Shown here piece by piece: positions 1 through 8,041 of a stretch of 23,310 nucleotides of DNA. The notes below the pieces were generated by a model. It was not told the origin of the DNA. It ran no database searches and saw only the letters and a list, made by a program, of their open reading frames with translations. This DNA comes from a virus, in the IMG/VR virus record IMGVR_UViG_3300007628_000003, positions 1-23,310 of that record; one strand, 5' to 3'. The translations under genes and the position numbers were made by a program. The first letter of the stretch is position 1. The number at the start of each line of letters is the position of its first letter.

Positions 1-2
1 GA

Positions 3-113
3 ATCGGCCAAATGGAATTTGAAAAGGTATATAAAGTAGCTTCGTTTATTGAAGTTGATTCGTTGGAAGAAACTGACAGGGGTGATGGTGGTTTTGGAAG
101 TTCGGGAAGATAG
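3..113 (+). CDS. dut: dUTPase, C-terminal fragment (cut by window start)
   Basis: Only the last 36 residues are present, reading from IGQMEFEKV to a TAG stop at 111-113. The start resembles the IxQ(L/M)xFxKV strand of conserved motif IV of trimeric dUTPases. The end, RGDGGFGSSGR, matches motif V (RGxGGFGSTGR), the glycine-rich tail that closes over the uracil nucleotide bound by a neighbouring subunit. The enzyme hydrolyses dUTP to dUMP and pyrophosphate, which keeps uracil out of phage DNA and supplies dTMP synthesis. Motif V is intact, so the gene is probably functional, and it is followed after 8 nt by the glycosyltransferase gene. The fragment is short, but the motif match is close to unmistakable. 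Confidence 0.85.
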   Translation: MGQMEFEKVYKVASFIEVDSLEETDRGDGGFGSSGR

Positions 114-121
114 GAGAATAA

Positions 122-1327
122 ATGGAAAAGGTTCATACATCTAATTTAGAACAATTTAAGCAACAATTAGCTGGTGAAAAATCAGATATTGAAATACCGT
201 TGACTGATAGGAAAGTGTTTGAAGTTGTGAAGAATATAGTTGTTACTATTCCTGCAAGTTATGCTGGGGTAGGACACATTAGAACTATATTTCCTTCAAA
301 TTATTTGAATGCTATTTTTGGAAAATCTAACAAACTTCAAACTATAGTGTCTCCTTTTTTTCCAACTCAAAAAGATATTCTGTTGAGAACTAAGGCTATA
401 TGGTTTCAGCGTGTAATGAATCCTAAACACGTTGATATTATAGAGCAATATCGACAGAAAAAAGATGCATTGAAGATCAAGATGGTTTATGATATAGATG
501 ATTTTATATGGAAGGGTGACAGGGAAGGTGAGTGTATACCAGAATATAATAATGGTAGAGAAGGTGTAACCGATGAGATTAGATCTGCTTCTGTTGAAAT
601 CATGAAACGAATGGATTTGATTACTGTTAGTAGTCAATTTCTTGGTGATTATATTACTAATACGTTGAACGTAGATGTTCCTATTAGGTTGCTTGAAAAT
701 AGAGTATTCAAAGCGTTTTGGGGAGACCAAAGAAAAAGTCCAATAGTAAAGAAAATAGAAAAGCCTAAAATCATATGGACGGCTTCGCCTACACATTGGA
801 ACGATAGGCTTGGATTAAAGGGTGATATTGATAATGCTTGGTGTGAATATGTATTGAAAAATGTAAAGGATGGTAAGATACAATTTTTCAATATGGGATG
901 TAATAAGGTTCCTTTCTATTTTAAAGAACTTGAAGGTCATAAGGATTATTTCATTGTTCCTTGGACAAATAGCTATTTGTATCATTTGCCAGTTAAAAAG
1001 ATAAACGCAGATTTTTCGATTGGACCATTAGTTCCTAACTTTTTCAACTATTCAAAGTCTTGTATTAAGATGCAGGAATCATACGCTAATGGAAGTGCTT
1101 TTATTGGAACTACATTTACAAATGGATATGCTTCACCATATGATAATTCTTTTTTGACATTAAAAGATAACTGTACAGTAAAAGATATTGAAGATATGAT
1201 TGATGAATATAGTGAGCCAGAAAAATACAATGAAATTATCACTAAACAGTATGACGCAATGAAAGATAATGATTGGTATTATGAATCTACTGGTTATATC
1301 AAACAGTTATTAGATTGTTTATCGTAA
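122..1327 (+). CDS. GT-B-type glycosyltransferase (GT4/GT1-like)
   Basis: This 401-aa protein has the layout of a two-domain GT-B glycosyltransferase. An N-terminal Rossmann-like strand with a glycine turn (residues 40-56, VVTIPASYAGVGHIR) is followed near residue 122 by KMVYDIDDFIW, a sequence typical of phage and O-antigen glycosyltransferases. The C-terminal donor-binding half has IKFN-like segments around residues 305-330 (FNYSKSCIKMQESYANG), where this superfamily carries its conserved E-x7-E-like or KxxE donor-site residues. It would transfer a sugar from a nucleotide-sugar. The acceptor is unknown; modified phage DNA, a virion protein or a host glycan are all possible. AGGAGA at 112-117 sets the ATG start. 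It sits between dut and DNA polymerase, which suggests early expression. The fold is fairly sure, the substrate is not. Confidence 0.6.
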   Translation: MEKVHTSNLEQFKQQLAGEKSDIEIPLTDRKVFEVVKNIVVTIPASYAGVGHIRTIFPSNYLNAIFGKSNKLQTIVSPFFPTQKDILLRTKAIWFQRVMNPKHVDIIEQYRQKKDALKIKMVYDIDDFIWKGDREGECIPEYNNGREGVTDEIRSASVEIMKRMDLITVSSQFLGDYITNTLNVDVPIRLLENRVFKAFWGDQRKSPIVKKIEKPKIIWTASPTHWNDRLGLKGDIDNAWCEYVLKNVKDGKIQFFNMGCNKVPFYFKELEGHKDYFIVPWTNSYLYHLPVKKINADFSIGPLVPNFFNYSKSCIKMQESYANGSAFIGTTFTNGYASPYDNSFLTLKDNCTVKDIEDMIDEYSEPEKYNEIITKQYDAMKDNDWYYESTGYIKQLLDCLS

Positions 1328-1337
1328 AGGATAATAA

Positions 1338-3956
1338 ATGTTTCTTAATGTATATTACGATGCATATAAAGACAAAATTTATCATAGATATATTGATGAA
1401 AATGGTAAAAGGAGGGTGGAGAAGGTTGACCCAGTATATGAATATTATATATATGATAGTTCGGGAGAATCACCAATTAAAGATATTTTTGGCGTTCCAG
1501 TTGTAAAGAAAATAGCAAAAGATAAGAAAACTTACAAAGACATTTCAAAGAGGTCTAAGGTATGGGAATCTGATTTACCGGTTGACATGAAATTCTTACA
1601 TCAACGGTGGGGACATAAAGAAAGAAAACTTGACATTTCCAATTTTCAAATAGCCTCTATTGATATAGAATGTGAGGGGAAGGTTGATTTTACAAATTTA
1701 CAGGGTGCAAAAACGCCAATCAATCTTATTACTGTTGGGTTATCAAAACAAAATGAATATTATACGTTTGGAACGAGAGAGTATACGGGTGGTAAAGTTT
1801 CTAACTATTTTTGGATTCCAGATGAAAAACGCCTTGTTGAAAAGGTTATTGAATTTTTACGTAGAGCTAAGGTTGATGTTTTTACTGGGTGGAACATTAA
1901 CGCAAATCACAACCAGCGTTCAAAAGTAAATGGTTTTGATATTCCATATGTGATTTATAGATGTGTTGTGTTGGGGATTGATTACACTAAACTTTCTCCA
2001 TACGACATAGTAAGAGAAGTAAAAGAAAATCAATTTGAAATAGCTGGCTCTTCAATTCTTGATTATGAGGCACTTTACAAAAAATTTGAAAGGGTGAAGC
2101 GGCAGAATTACAAACTTAATACCATTGCTAACATTGAATTGGGTGAAGGTAAGTTAGATTTTGATGGCTCGTTCAGTGATATATTTTTAACTGACTGGAA
2201 TAAGTTTGTTGAATATAATGTACAGGATGTTAAACTGATTGTTAATCTTGAGAATCATCCAAATAAGGGTAAAAAATATATTGAATTAGCCCTTCAAACG
2301 TGCTACCAATCTCTTATTCCGTTTGATAGGATATACTCAACTGTTCAAATGGAAACTGGCTACATTCTTGATTTCATGCACAAACAGAATCTTGTTATAA
2401 ACAATAAACTTTTGTCAAGTAGTGAAGATAAGGTTCCGGGTGCATATGTATATATGAAACGTGGATTGACAAATTTTATAATGACGTATGATTTTAAGTC
2501 AATGTATCCATATCTTATTTTACAGTATGGCATTTCTCCTGAAAATCTTGTAATGAATCCAGATAACATTGATGGTTTAAGCAAAACCCCATTGTCTGAA
2601 ACAAAAGTGTGGGAGGTTGCAGATGGAACAGTTAAGGTTGGTGGGGTGTATTATAAAAAAAATGATAACGCGGTAATTCCTTCGGTTACTCGAAAGATAC
2701 TTAAAGAGCGCGAAGAGTTTAAGAATAAGAAAAAGATTAGTGAGGCGATGAAGCAGGGGCACGATGTTTCTACGATTGCAAAGAGTATGAAACTCGATTA
2801 TGATTTTGTAAAGGAAGTTCACAATGAAATTTTGAGAGAAGGGTTTAGTTCAAAATATTATGATGCTCAACAGAATGTAAGAAAAATTTATGCAAATTCG
2901 CTTTATGGTATTCTGAACTCTAAGTATTTTCATTACTATAATACTAACAATGCAATGGCGATTACTCTTGGTGGTCAAGAGCTTATTAAGCATGTTTCTG
3001 AGAAGCTAAATAAGTATGTTAAGTTGTCTTGGCATGTCATGGCTCATAAGTTAGTTCCTGAATATGTTAAAGTCAAAGATATTGAGCCCGTGAAAGACGA
3101 TGTTGTTATTCTTATTGACACCGATTCAAATGGTTTTACTTTACAGGAAATGATTAAGAATGCCGGAATAGTATTCAAAGATAATCAAGATTTTATAAAT
3201 TTTTGCCAGATACTTGAGGTCAAATATTTTGATACGTTCTTCAATAAAATACTTGACATTTATGCAGCAAAATATGGTGTTGAAAATAAGATGGTGTTTA
3301 AGCGTGAGAAAATTGGAACTAAATTTTTCTCTAATGTGAAAAAGAGGTACTTGGTTGAAGTATTAGATAATGAAGGTGTTACGTATTCCGAACCACAATA
3401 TGACAATAAAGGCATTGAAACAGTAAGAACAGATACGCCGACGTTTTGTAGGGAATATCTTGAAAAATTATTGATTTTTATGCTTCACAATTCCAAAGAA
3501 GACACTCTGAAATATATGAAATATATCAAGGATAAGTTTAAAAAAGCTCCTATTGAAGATATAGCCATACCGAAAGGGGTTTCGGATTATGATAAATATG
3601 CACTCCCCATTGACAATTACCTAAAGAAAGGTTTATTTTACAAGTCAAAATGTCCGATTCATAACAAAGCAGCTATAAATTACAATTATTTGATAACTAA
3701 ATATCATTTGAATTATGAAACTGTTGTAAATGGAACAGCTATAAAATTCTTTCATATAAATCCAAAAAATGAATTGAAACAAGAGGTTGTGGGTTTTATT
3801 GGGAAGTTTCCGAAAGAGTTTTTAGATAAATTTCAAATAGATTATGATTACATGTGGAATAGAACGTTTCAAAACATAATTCAGCGTTATTTTTATGTTC
3901 TTGGGTGGGGAGATGTGACATTCAAGAAAACTGATTTTTCTAAATTCATAAAGTAG
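1338..3956 (+). CDS. 43: DNA polymerase, family B (T4 gp43-like)
   Basis: Replicative polymerase with 3'-5' proofreading, 872 aa against about 898 in T4. The N-terminus resembles T4 gp43 (xRYIDENGKxR). Exonuclease motifs: ExoI SIDIE (D109, E111), ExoII in GWN...FDIPY (184-204) and ExoIII Y-NVQ-D (Y293, D297). Polymerase motifs: A, YDFKSMYP (D385, 388-391); B, K-x3-NSLYG (516-524); C, IDTDS (D594, D596). A KKRY segment lies further on, as in gp43. ExoII is interrupted by about 12 extra residues (187-198) between GWN and GFDIPY, absent from T4 and RB69. Another segment (about 470-500) between motifs A and B reads like a small helix-turn-helix. All catalytic residues are present. Translation begins 10 nt after the glycosyltransferase stop, with AAAGGA just upstream. 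Confidence 0.97.
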   Translation: MFLNVYYDAYKDKIYHRYIDENGKRRVEKVDPVYEYYIYDSSGESPIKDIFGVPVVKKIAKDKKTYKDISKRSKVWESDLPVDMKFLHQRWGHKERKLDISNFQIASIDIECEGKVDFTNLQGAKTPINLITVGLSKQNEYYTFGTREYTGGKVSNYFWIPDEKRLVEKVIEFLRRAKVDVFTGWNINANHNQRSKVNGFDIPYVIYRCVVLGIDYTKLSPYDIVREVKENQFEIAGSSILDYEALYKKFERVKRQNYKLNTIANIELGEGKLDFDGSFSDIFLTDWNKFVEYNVQDVKLIVNLENHPNKGKKYIELALQTCYQSLIPFDRIYSTVQMETGYILDFMHKQNLVINNKLLSSSEDKVPGAYVYMKRGLTNFIMTYDFKSMYPYLILQYGISPENLVMNPDNIDGLSKTPLSETKVWEVADGTVKVGGVYYKKNDNAVIPSVTRKILKEREEFKNKKKISEAMKQGHDVSTIAKSMKLDYDFVKEVHNEILREGFSSKYYDAQQNVRKIYANSLYGILNSKYFHYYNTNNAMAITLGGQELIKHVSEKLNKYVKLSWHVMAHKLVPEYVKVKDIEPVKDDVVILIDTDSNGFTLQEMIKNAGIVFKDNQDFINFCQILEVKYFDTFFNKILDIYAAKYGVENKMVFKREKIGTKFFSNVKKRYLVEVLDNEGVTYSEPQYDNKGIETVRTDTPTFCREYLEKLLIFMLHNSKEDTLKYMKYIKDKFKKAPIEDIAIPKGVSDYDKYALPIDNYLKKGLFYKSKCPIHNKAAINYNYLITKYHLNYETVVNGTAIKFFHINPKNELKQEVVGFIGKFPKEFLDKFQIDYDYMWNRTFQNIIQRYFYVLGWGDVTFKKTDFSKFIK

Positions 3957-3967
3957 AGGTGGTTTGT

Positions 3968-4393
3968 GTGGAAGATAAAGAAAACTTAGACAGTGTTGAA
4001 TTTCATCCGGTTGTTATGATTGGCGTAGCGTGTGAATTTGAAGATGTGTTTTTTCCTTGGCTTGAATCTTCTTGTGACGCATTAAACATAAACATAGAAA
4101 AGGAAACTGACTACGTTGAAACTTTTCTCAAGATTCAGAGAATTGCAAATACTAAATTTGAGTACGTGTTTATAAGTGGTGTTGAGTGTTTGTATATGTC
4201 CGATAAAGTGTGTTTTGTCGGGATTGGAGTTCAAGAGTTTCCAGAAAGTAGTTCAATTAAAAGATTGAAAATAGATTTATATGAAGATTTTGAAAAAATG
4301 AATTTGGTTAGTTCTGATATGGGTGGGCTTGAATTGATAAATTTTTGGGCCGATTTGTTGATAATTGAAAAAGGAGATGAGAATGTCAAATAA
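3968..4393 (+). CDS. Unknown acidic protein between DNA polymerase and UvsX
   Basis: I do not recognise this protein of about 141 residues. It is acidic and probably a compact alpha/beta domain, with hydrophobic strands near VVMIGVACEF, YVFISGVECLYM and VCFVGIGVQEF, and it is rich in cysteine for a phage cytoplasmic protein. There is no signal peptide or membrane segment. An in-frame GTG at 3959 gives three more residues, but the AGAGG at 3955-3959 overlaps that codon and is well spaced for the GTG at 3968, so I prefer 3968. The 3' end overlaps uvsX by 11 nt and holds its ribosome-binding site, so the two are probably translationally coupled. In T4 this neighbourhood holds clamp-loader and regA genes; I see no resemblance to those. 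Confidence 0.7.
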   Translation: MEDKENLDSVEFHPVVMIGVACEFEDVFFPWLESSCDALNINIEKETDYVETFLKIQRIANTKFEYVFISGVECLYMSDKVCFVGIGVQEFPESSSIKRLKIDLYEDFEKMNLVSSDMGGLELINFWADLLIIEKGDENVK

Positions 4394-5420
4394 ATCCAGT
4401 GGTAATAGTATGGTTAGTAAAATTTTGAGTGTATCAAAGAATAAGTATATAAACACTGTTTCTAATTCAGAGTTTTACAATAGAGAACAGGAATCTGTGA
4501 TAACTGATATTCCTCTTCTTAATGTCGCGTGTAGTAGTAAGATTGACGTTGGTTTAAAGTCTGGTATTCTTACAGTTGCAGGAGAATCTAAACATTTTAA
4601 GTCAATGTTTGGCCTTTACTTCGTTGAGGCATTTTTGAAAAAGGATAGTGAAAATGTAGTTGTTTTTGTTGATTCTGAATTTGGTATTCCAAAGGAATAT
4701 CTTGAGAAGTTTGATTTAGATTGGGATAGAATTGTTCATGCTCCAATCAATTGTGTAGAAGATTTGAAACATGAATTAGTAACTCAAATTGACGCTTTTA
4801 AGAGCGATAAGAAAAAACCAAAAGTTATGTTTTTTCTTGATTCACTTGGCAATCTCGCTTCACGTAAAGAACTTGAAGATGCACTTGAAGGTAAAGAAAA
4901 AGCAGATATGACACGGGCGAAGTCAATTAAAAGTCTTTTTCGTATGATAACGGTAGATTTGAAATTGCTTGATATTCCAATGGTAATTATCAATCATACA
5001 TACAAGGCTCAGGATGCCCCCAATCCAAAATATGCCCCCACGGTTGTGGGTGGTGGAACTGGAGCTATATATTCTTCTGATTACATATGGATTATTAAAC
5101 GTAAAAAAGAAAAAGATGGTAGAGATGTTTTGGGCTATGAATTTAATATTAAGATTGAAAAGGGGCGTGGGATTAAAGAGGAATCTACTTTACCAGTTCG
5201 GGTTTATTGGGATTCTGGTATTCATAAATGGGCTGGTTTTTCTGAACTTGCGGTTGAATTTGGTATTGTAGAACGTATTAAACTTGGCCGAAGAGCGGGT
5301 ATTAAGTTTAATGATATGGAAATTGATTCTGGTATTGAAGATAGTGATGATGAATTTTGGAATTATGTTTTAGATAATTCAGATTTGGCAGATAAAATTT
5401 ATTCTAAATATAAAGGTTGA
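4383..5420 (+). CDS. uvsX: UvsX, RecA-like recombinase
   Basis: Strand-exchange protein of T4-like recombination-dependent replication, about 345 aa, close to T4 UvsX in size. From the ATG at 4383 the P-loop is GESKHFKS (67-74); the Phe-Lys-Ser ending instead of GKT/S is typical of UvsX. Walker B is KVMFFLDS (D153). Other RecA-core parts follow: VVFVDSEFG (the region around the catalytic glutamate), IPMVIINHTY, and a glycine-rich VVGGGTGAIY loop like the DNA-binding L2 region. The tail is acidic. The start was chosen because AAGGAG at 4371-4376 is six bases before ATG 4383; an upstream in-frame TTG (4365) has no such site. It acts with gp32 and UvsW, both encoded in this window. Confidence 0.95.
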   Translation: MSNKSSGNSMVSKILSVSKNKYINTVSNSEFYNREQESVITDIPLLNVACSSKIDVGLKSGILTVAGESKHFKSMFGLYFVEAFLKKDSENVVVFVDSEFGIPKEYLEKFDLDWDRIVHAPINCVEDLKHELVTQIDAFKSDKKKPKVMFFLDSLGNLASRKELEDALEGKEKADMTRAKSIKSLFRMITVDLKLLDIPMVIINHTYKAQDAPNPKYAPTVVGGGTGAIYSSDYIWIIKRKKEKDGRDVLGYEFNIKIEKGRGIKEESTLPVRVYWDSGIHKWAGFSELAVEFGIVERIKLGRRAGIKFNDMEIDSGIEDSDDEFWNYVLDNSDLADKIYSKYKG

Positions 5421-5423
5421 TAA

Positions 5424-5663
5424 ATGTCAAAATACAATCCATATTCATTGGAAATGATTCCCACGGAAGATTTGATGAATGAGATTAAGCGTAGGAGCTA
5501 TAAGGAAACTTTCATATCGTGTTTTAAGGATAATGATCCAGAAACTCCGGGCGAGTTTAAATTTTTCATGAGTGGTAATATTGAAGATAGAGTGTGTCTT
5601 ATTAAATATTTGGACTATGTTGCTGGAAATGAATTTTTGAATAGTTTGAATATTTATCAATAA
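5424..5663 (+). CDS. Small unknown protein between uvsX and helicase
   Basis: A 79-aa protein starting 4 nt after uvsX, with an AAAGG element before the ATG. The segment around residues 10-24 (EMIPTEDLMNEIKRR) is a short amphipathic helix of a type seen in many small phage proteins. There is no catalytic motif or membrane segment. In T4 the small gene 40 lies between uvsX and 41, so this is a positional counterpart, but I see no sequence resemblance that would justify the name. The reading frame is compact, fits between its neighbours and ends just before the gp41 ribosome-binding site, which supports it being a real gene. Confidence 0.65.
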   Translation: MSKYNPYSLEMIPTEDLMNEIKRRSYKETFISCFKDNDPETPGEFKFFMSGNIEDRVCLIKYLDYVAGNEFLNSLNIYQ

Positions 5664-5703
5664 AGAAGAGAGGTGTATCATCGATCCGCTATTTTATGAA
5701 AAA

Positions 5704-7089
5704 GTGGTGTTGAAGTTAATATTGACTGATAGTAAGATAAGGGATAAAGTTTTCCCTTATCTTGACTTGAAGATTTTCGATAATTTCGGTTGTAAAGAGA
5801 TAGTAAAAAAGATAAAGCAATTTGAGAGTAAATACGATTCATTTCCATCATTCAAAGACCTTAAACTTTTCATTGATAAAAAAGATGTATATGAAGAACT
5901 GGACACCATAAACAATTTAGACATATCTGATTATAAAAATGAGTTTGTTTTAGATAATGTAAAGGAGTTTATTAAGGGTAAGTTGATTTTTAATTACCTT
6001 GCTCTTGCTCATGAAAAATTAAACGATGGTAATCTTGATGATATAGGTCCGTTTGCTGATAAACTGAAAGAAGCTAATTCATTTAGTTTTGATGATAATG
6101 TTGGTCTTGATTTATTTTCTGATGAAGGCGAACAGTTGATGTATGAACATCTTCATTCTGAGGATGAATGTATACCTACTGGAATTTTAGGTTTTGATGA
6201 AATGATAAGGGGGGGTTTGCACAGAAAGAGCGTTACGGTCTTCGTCGCGCAGTCGAACTTAGGCAAAACTTTGATCAAGTGCGCGGTTGCAGCTAACATG
6301 ATTCTCAATAATCAGAAAGTTGTATATGTGACGTGTGAATTATCTGAGCCATATGTTGGTGAACGTATTCTTCAAAATATGTTTAACGTTGATAGGGATA
6401 GATTAGGAAATCTTTCAAGAGAAGAGTTTGGTAGGGTTTATAAAAAATTTAAAGAAAAGATTAAGAATAATCTCATTATCAAAAAGTATGGTGCTGGTAA
6501 GTCAAATGTGAATCATCTTAAAATGTTGTTTAAGGAACTTCACGATAAAAAGAAATTTGTTCCAGACATATTACTTCTTGATTATCTTGGTATTTTTGGT
6601 GCTTATGGCGCTACAAAAAATTCAAATTCTAATGATATTGGAAAGCTCAAATGTCAAGAACTTGAAGCATTTGCGTATGAATATGATGTTCCGGTATTGA
6701 CAAGTGCCCAAAGTAATAGGTCTGGTTATGGTAGAAGTGATATTGATCCAACTCACATAGCTGATGCAATCGGTATTTTTACTGAAACTGATGTGGTTAT
6801 AGGAGTAACACAAACAGAAGAATTACGTGAACTTGACCCGCCACAATTTACATGGTTATTGTTGAAAAATAGGTTTGGTTTGAATTTAAAGCAATTACAG
6901 GTTGGAATATGTTATGAGAAAATGAAATTATATAATTTAGATTCAGATGGTCTTGTGATTGGAAATTCCAAAGAGTTAGAAAAGGATAAGTCTGACAAGA
7001 TAGAATCTGTATCTAAACATTTGGATGAACAATTTGGTATCGGTAAAAAGAAAAAAGTAATGAAAGATTATTTGGAAATTGAAGAATAG
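5704..7089 (+). CDS. 41: Replicative DNA helicase (T4 gp41-like, DnaB family)
   Basis: Hexameric 5'-3' replicative helicase, at least 461 aa (T4 gp41 is about 475). The N-terminal domain (…DKVFPYLD…) aligns with T4 gp41 (…KVWPYMD…). Walker A is AQSNLGKT (182-189), Walker B VPDILLLDYLG (D293), and LTSAQSNRSGYGRSDI (from about 332) is the H3/arginine-finger region. The coordinates begin at a GTG with no ribosome-binding site. The open frame extends upstream, and GAGGTG at 5670-5675 is ideally spaced for an AUC codon at 5680, which would add IDPLFYEK; the true start is therefore probably 5680. The P-loop region (6211-6300) is 47/90 G+C with C- and G-ending codons, unlike the rest of the gene. 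It partners with the gp61 primase encoded downstream. Confidence 0.95.
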   Translation: MVLKLILTDSKIRDKVFPYLDLKIFDNFGCKEIVKKIKQFESKYDSFPSFKDLKLFIDKKDVYEELDTINNLDISDYKNEFVLDNVKEFIKGKLIFNYLALAHEKLNDGNLDDIGPFADKLKEANSFSFDDNVGLDLFSDEGEQLMYEHLHSEDECIPTGILGFDEMIRGGLHRKSVTVFVAQSNLGKTLIKCAVAANMILNNQKVVYVTCELSEPYVGERILQNMFNVDRDRLGNLSREEFGRVYKKFKEKIKNNLIIKKYGAGKSNVNHLKMLFKELHDKKKFVPDILLLDYLGIFGAYGATKNSNSNDIGKLKCQELEAFAYEYDVPVLTSAQSNRSGYGRSDIDPTHIADAIGIFTETDVVIGVTQTEELRELDPPQFTWLLLKNRFGLNLKQLQVGICYEKMKLYNLDSDGLVIGNSKELEKDKSDKIESVSKHLDEQFGIGKKKKVMKDYLEIEE

Positions 7090-7097
7090 GAGCGTTT

Positions 7098-7466
7098 ATG
7101 TCAACATATTTTACAGATGATAGTTATCACAATTATCTTGATTTTATGGATGAGGAAGTTAGTCGCCGTGGATTCTATAAATATTTAGAAATGTTTGAAG
7201 TAGATTTGAGCAAGTTTTTTGAGACTGGAAATACTTGTGATAAAAATTTGAAGCAAAAGTTCAATATACTTTTGAGAAAAATCAAACAAAAATATTGCGT
7301 TCCGATATATGAAAGTGTTAATTTTATTGAACAGGATTTTGCAGAAGTGGGGGTCATTCTTAAAATGCTTGATGATAGAAACTGGACCATTGTGAAGTAT
7401 GAACTTTCTAAGAAATATGGTAAGGTAATTAAGAACAATAGCATGTTGAAGTTTTTTGTGAAATGA
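7098..7466 (+). CDS. Unknown protein downstream of helicase
   Basis: A 122-aa protein with a good ribosome-binding site (AGGAG, 7088-7092) before ATG 7098. It appears mostly helical and lysine-rich, with three cysteines and no motif I recognise. Its stop overlaps the next start (ATGA at 7463-7466), so the pair is translationally coupled. Lying between the gp41 and gp32 genes, it occupies the place where T4 has gp33 (late co-activator) and gp59 (helicase loader). That position makes a role in replication or late transcription plausible, but sequence alone does not show it. Confidence 0.65.
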   Translation: MSTYFTDDSYHNYLDFMDEEVSRRGFYKYLEMFEVDLSKFFETGNTCDKNLKQKFNILLRKIKQKYCVPIYESVNFIEQDFAEVGVILKMLDDRNWTIVKYELSKKYGKVIKNNSMLKFFVK

Positions 7467-8041
7467 AATATTCAAGGTTGATGGTATTTTCAATTTTTCT
7501 TCACGTTCAAAGACAACTTGAACGCAAGAAAAAGGTTTTCTTTTCTGATAAAATTAATCCAATCAGTAATCGTGTTTTTGATAGGTCATCGATATATGTT
7601 AGGAGTAACGTAAACAGAATATACAATGAGATTGAGAATAGCTATTATACATTGAACGATTATATGATTGCTTTGTTGTGTAGTAAACTTCATGGTAAGT
7701 TTGATTTTAGAATGGTTAGAAAGAAAGAAATAGTACAATTGAAAGGGGTTTTCAATGAAAAGAGATTGAGTGTTGATAAGGAATTTTTATTGGCACTTAA
7801 AAGAAAATTATCTTTGAATATGAAAGATTTGTTTGGGTTGCGCGAGAATCAAGAAAGTATTATTTTTGAATTGTTAGAAAAAGAGTACATATCTGATGCA
7901 TTTTCTGTAAAATACAGTGACTATTTTTTGGATGATTATTTAGACCAAAAAAGAAATAAATATGTTAAGGTTTGTAAAGTTTTGAATAGTTTTTTTAATG
8001 TTAAGGAGTTTGGTTATGGCGAAGAAATTTGGAGCAATTGA
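7463..8041 (+). CDS. Unknown basic helical protein just before gp32; helicase-loader candidate by position
   Basis: A 192-aa, lysine- and arginine-rich, predominantly helical protein. I see no recognisable motif. Its size (gp59 is 217 aa), its basic character and its place directly upstream of the single-strand binding protein are what one expects of a gp59-type helicase loader, which binds gp32, gp41 and forked DNA. I could not align it convincingly to T4 gp59, so this remains a positional guess. It starts in an ATGA overlap with the preceding gene, and its last 26 nt overlap gp32 and hold the gp32 ribosome-binding site (TTAAGGAG). All three genes are therefore probably cotranslated. Confidence 0.65.
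   Translation: MKYSRLMVFSIFLHVQRQLERKKKVFFSDKINPISNRVFDRSSIYVRSNVNRIYNEIENSYYTLNDYMIALLCSKLHGKFDFRMVRKKEIVQLKGVFNEKRLSVDKEFLLALKRKLSLNMKDLFGLRENQESIIFELLEKEYISDAFSVKYSDYFLDDYLDQKRNKYVKVCKVLNSFFNVKEFGYGEEIWSN

Noticed and set aside
296-796. Long minus-strand reading frame of 166 codons opposite the glycosyltransferase gene
   Set aside because: It is antisense to a well-supported gene, has no ribosome site, and its protein is a low-complexity mixture rich in Ile, Phe, Ser and Tyr typical of shadow frames in AT-rich DNA. The other minus-strand frames have the same character.
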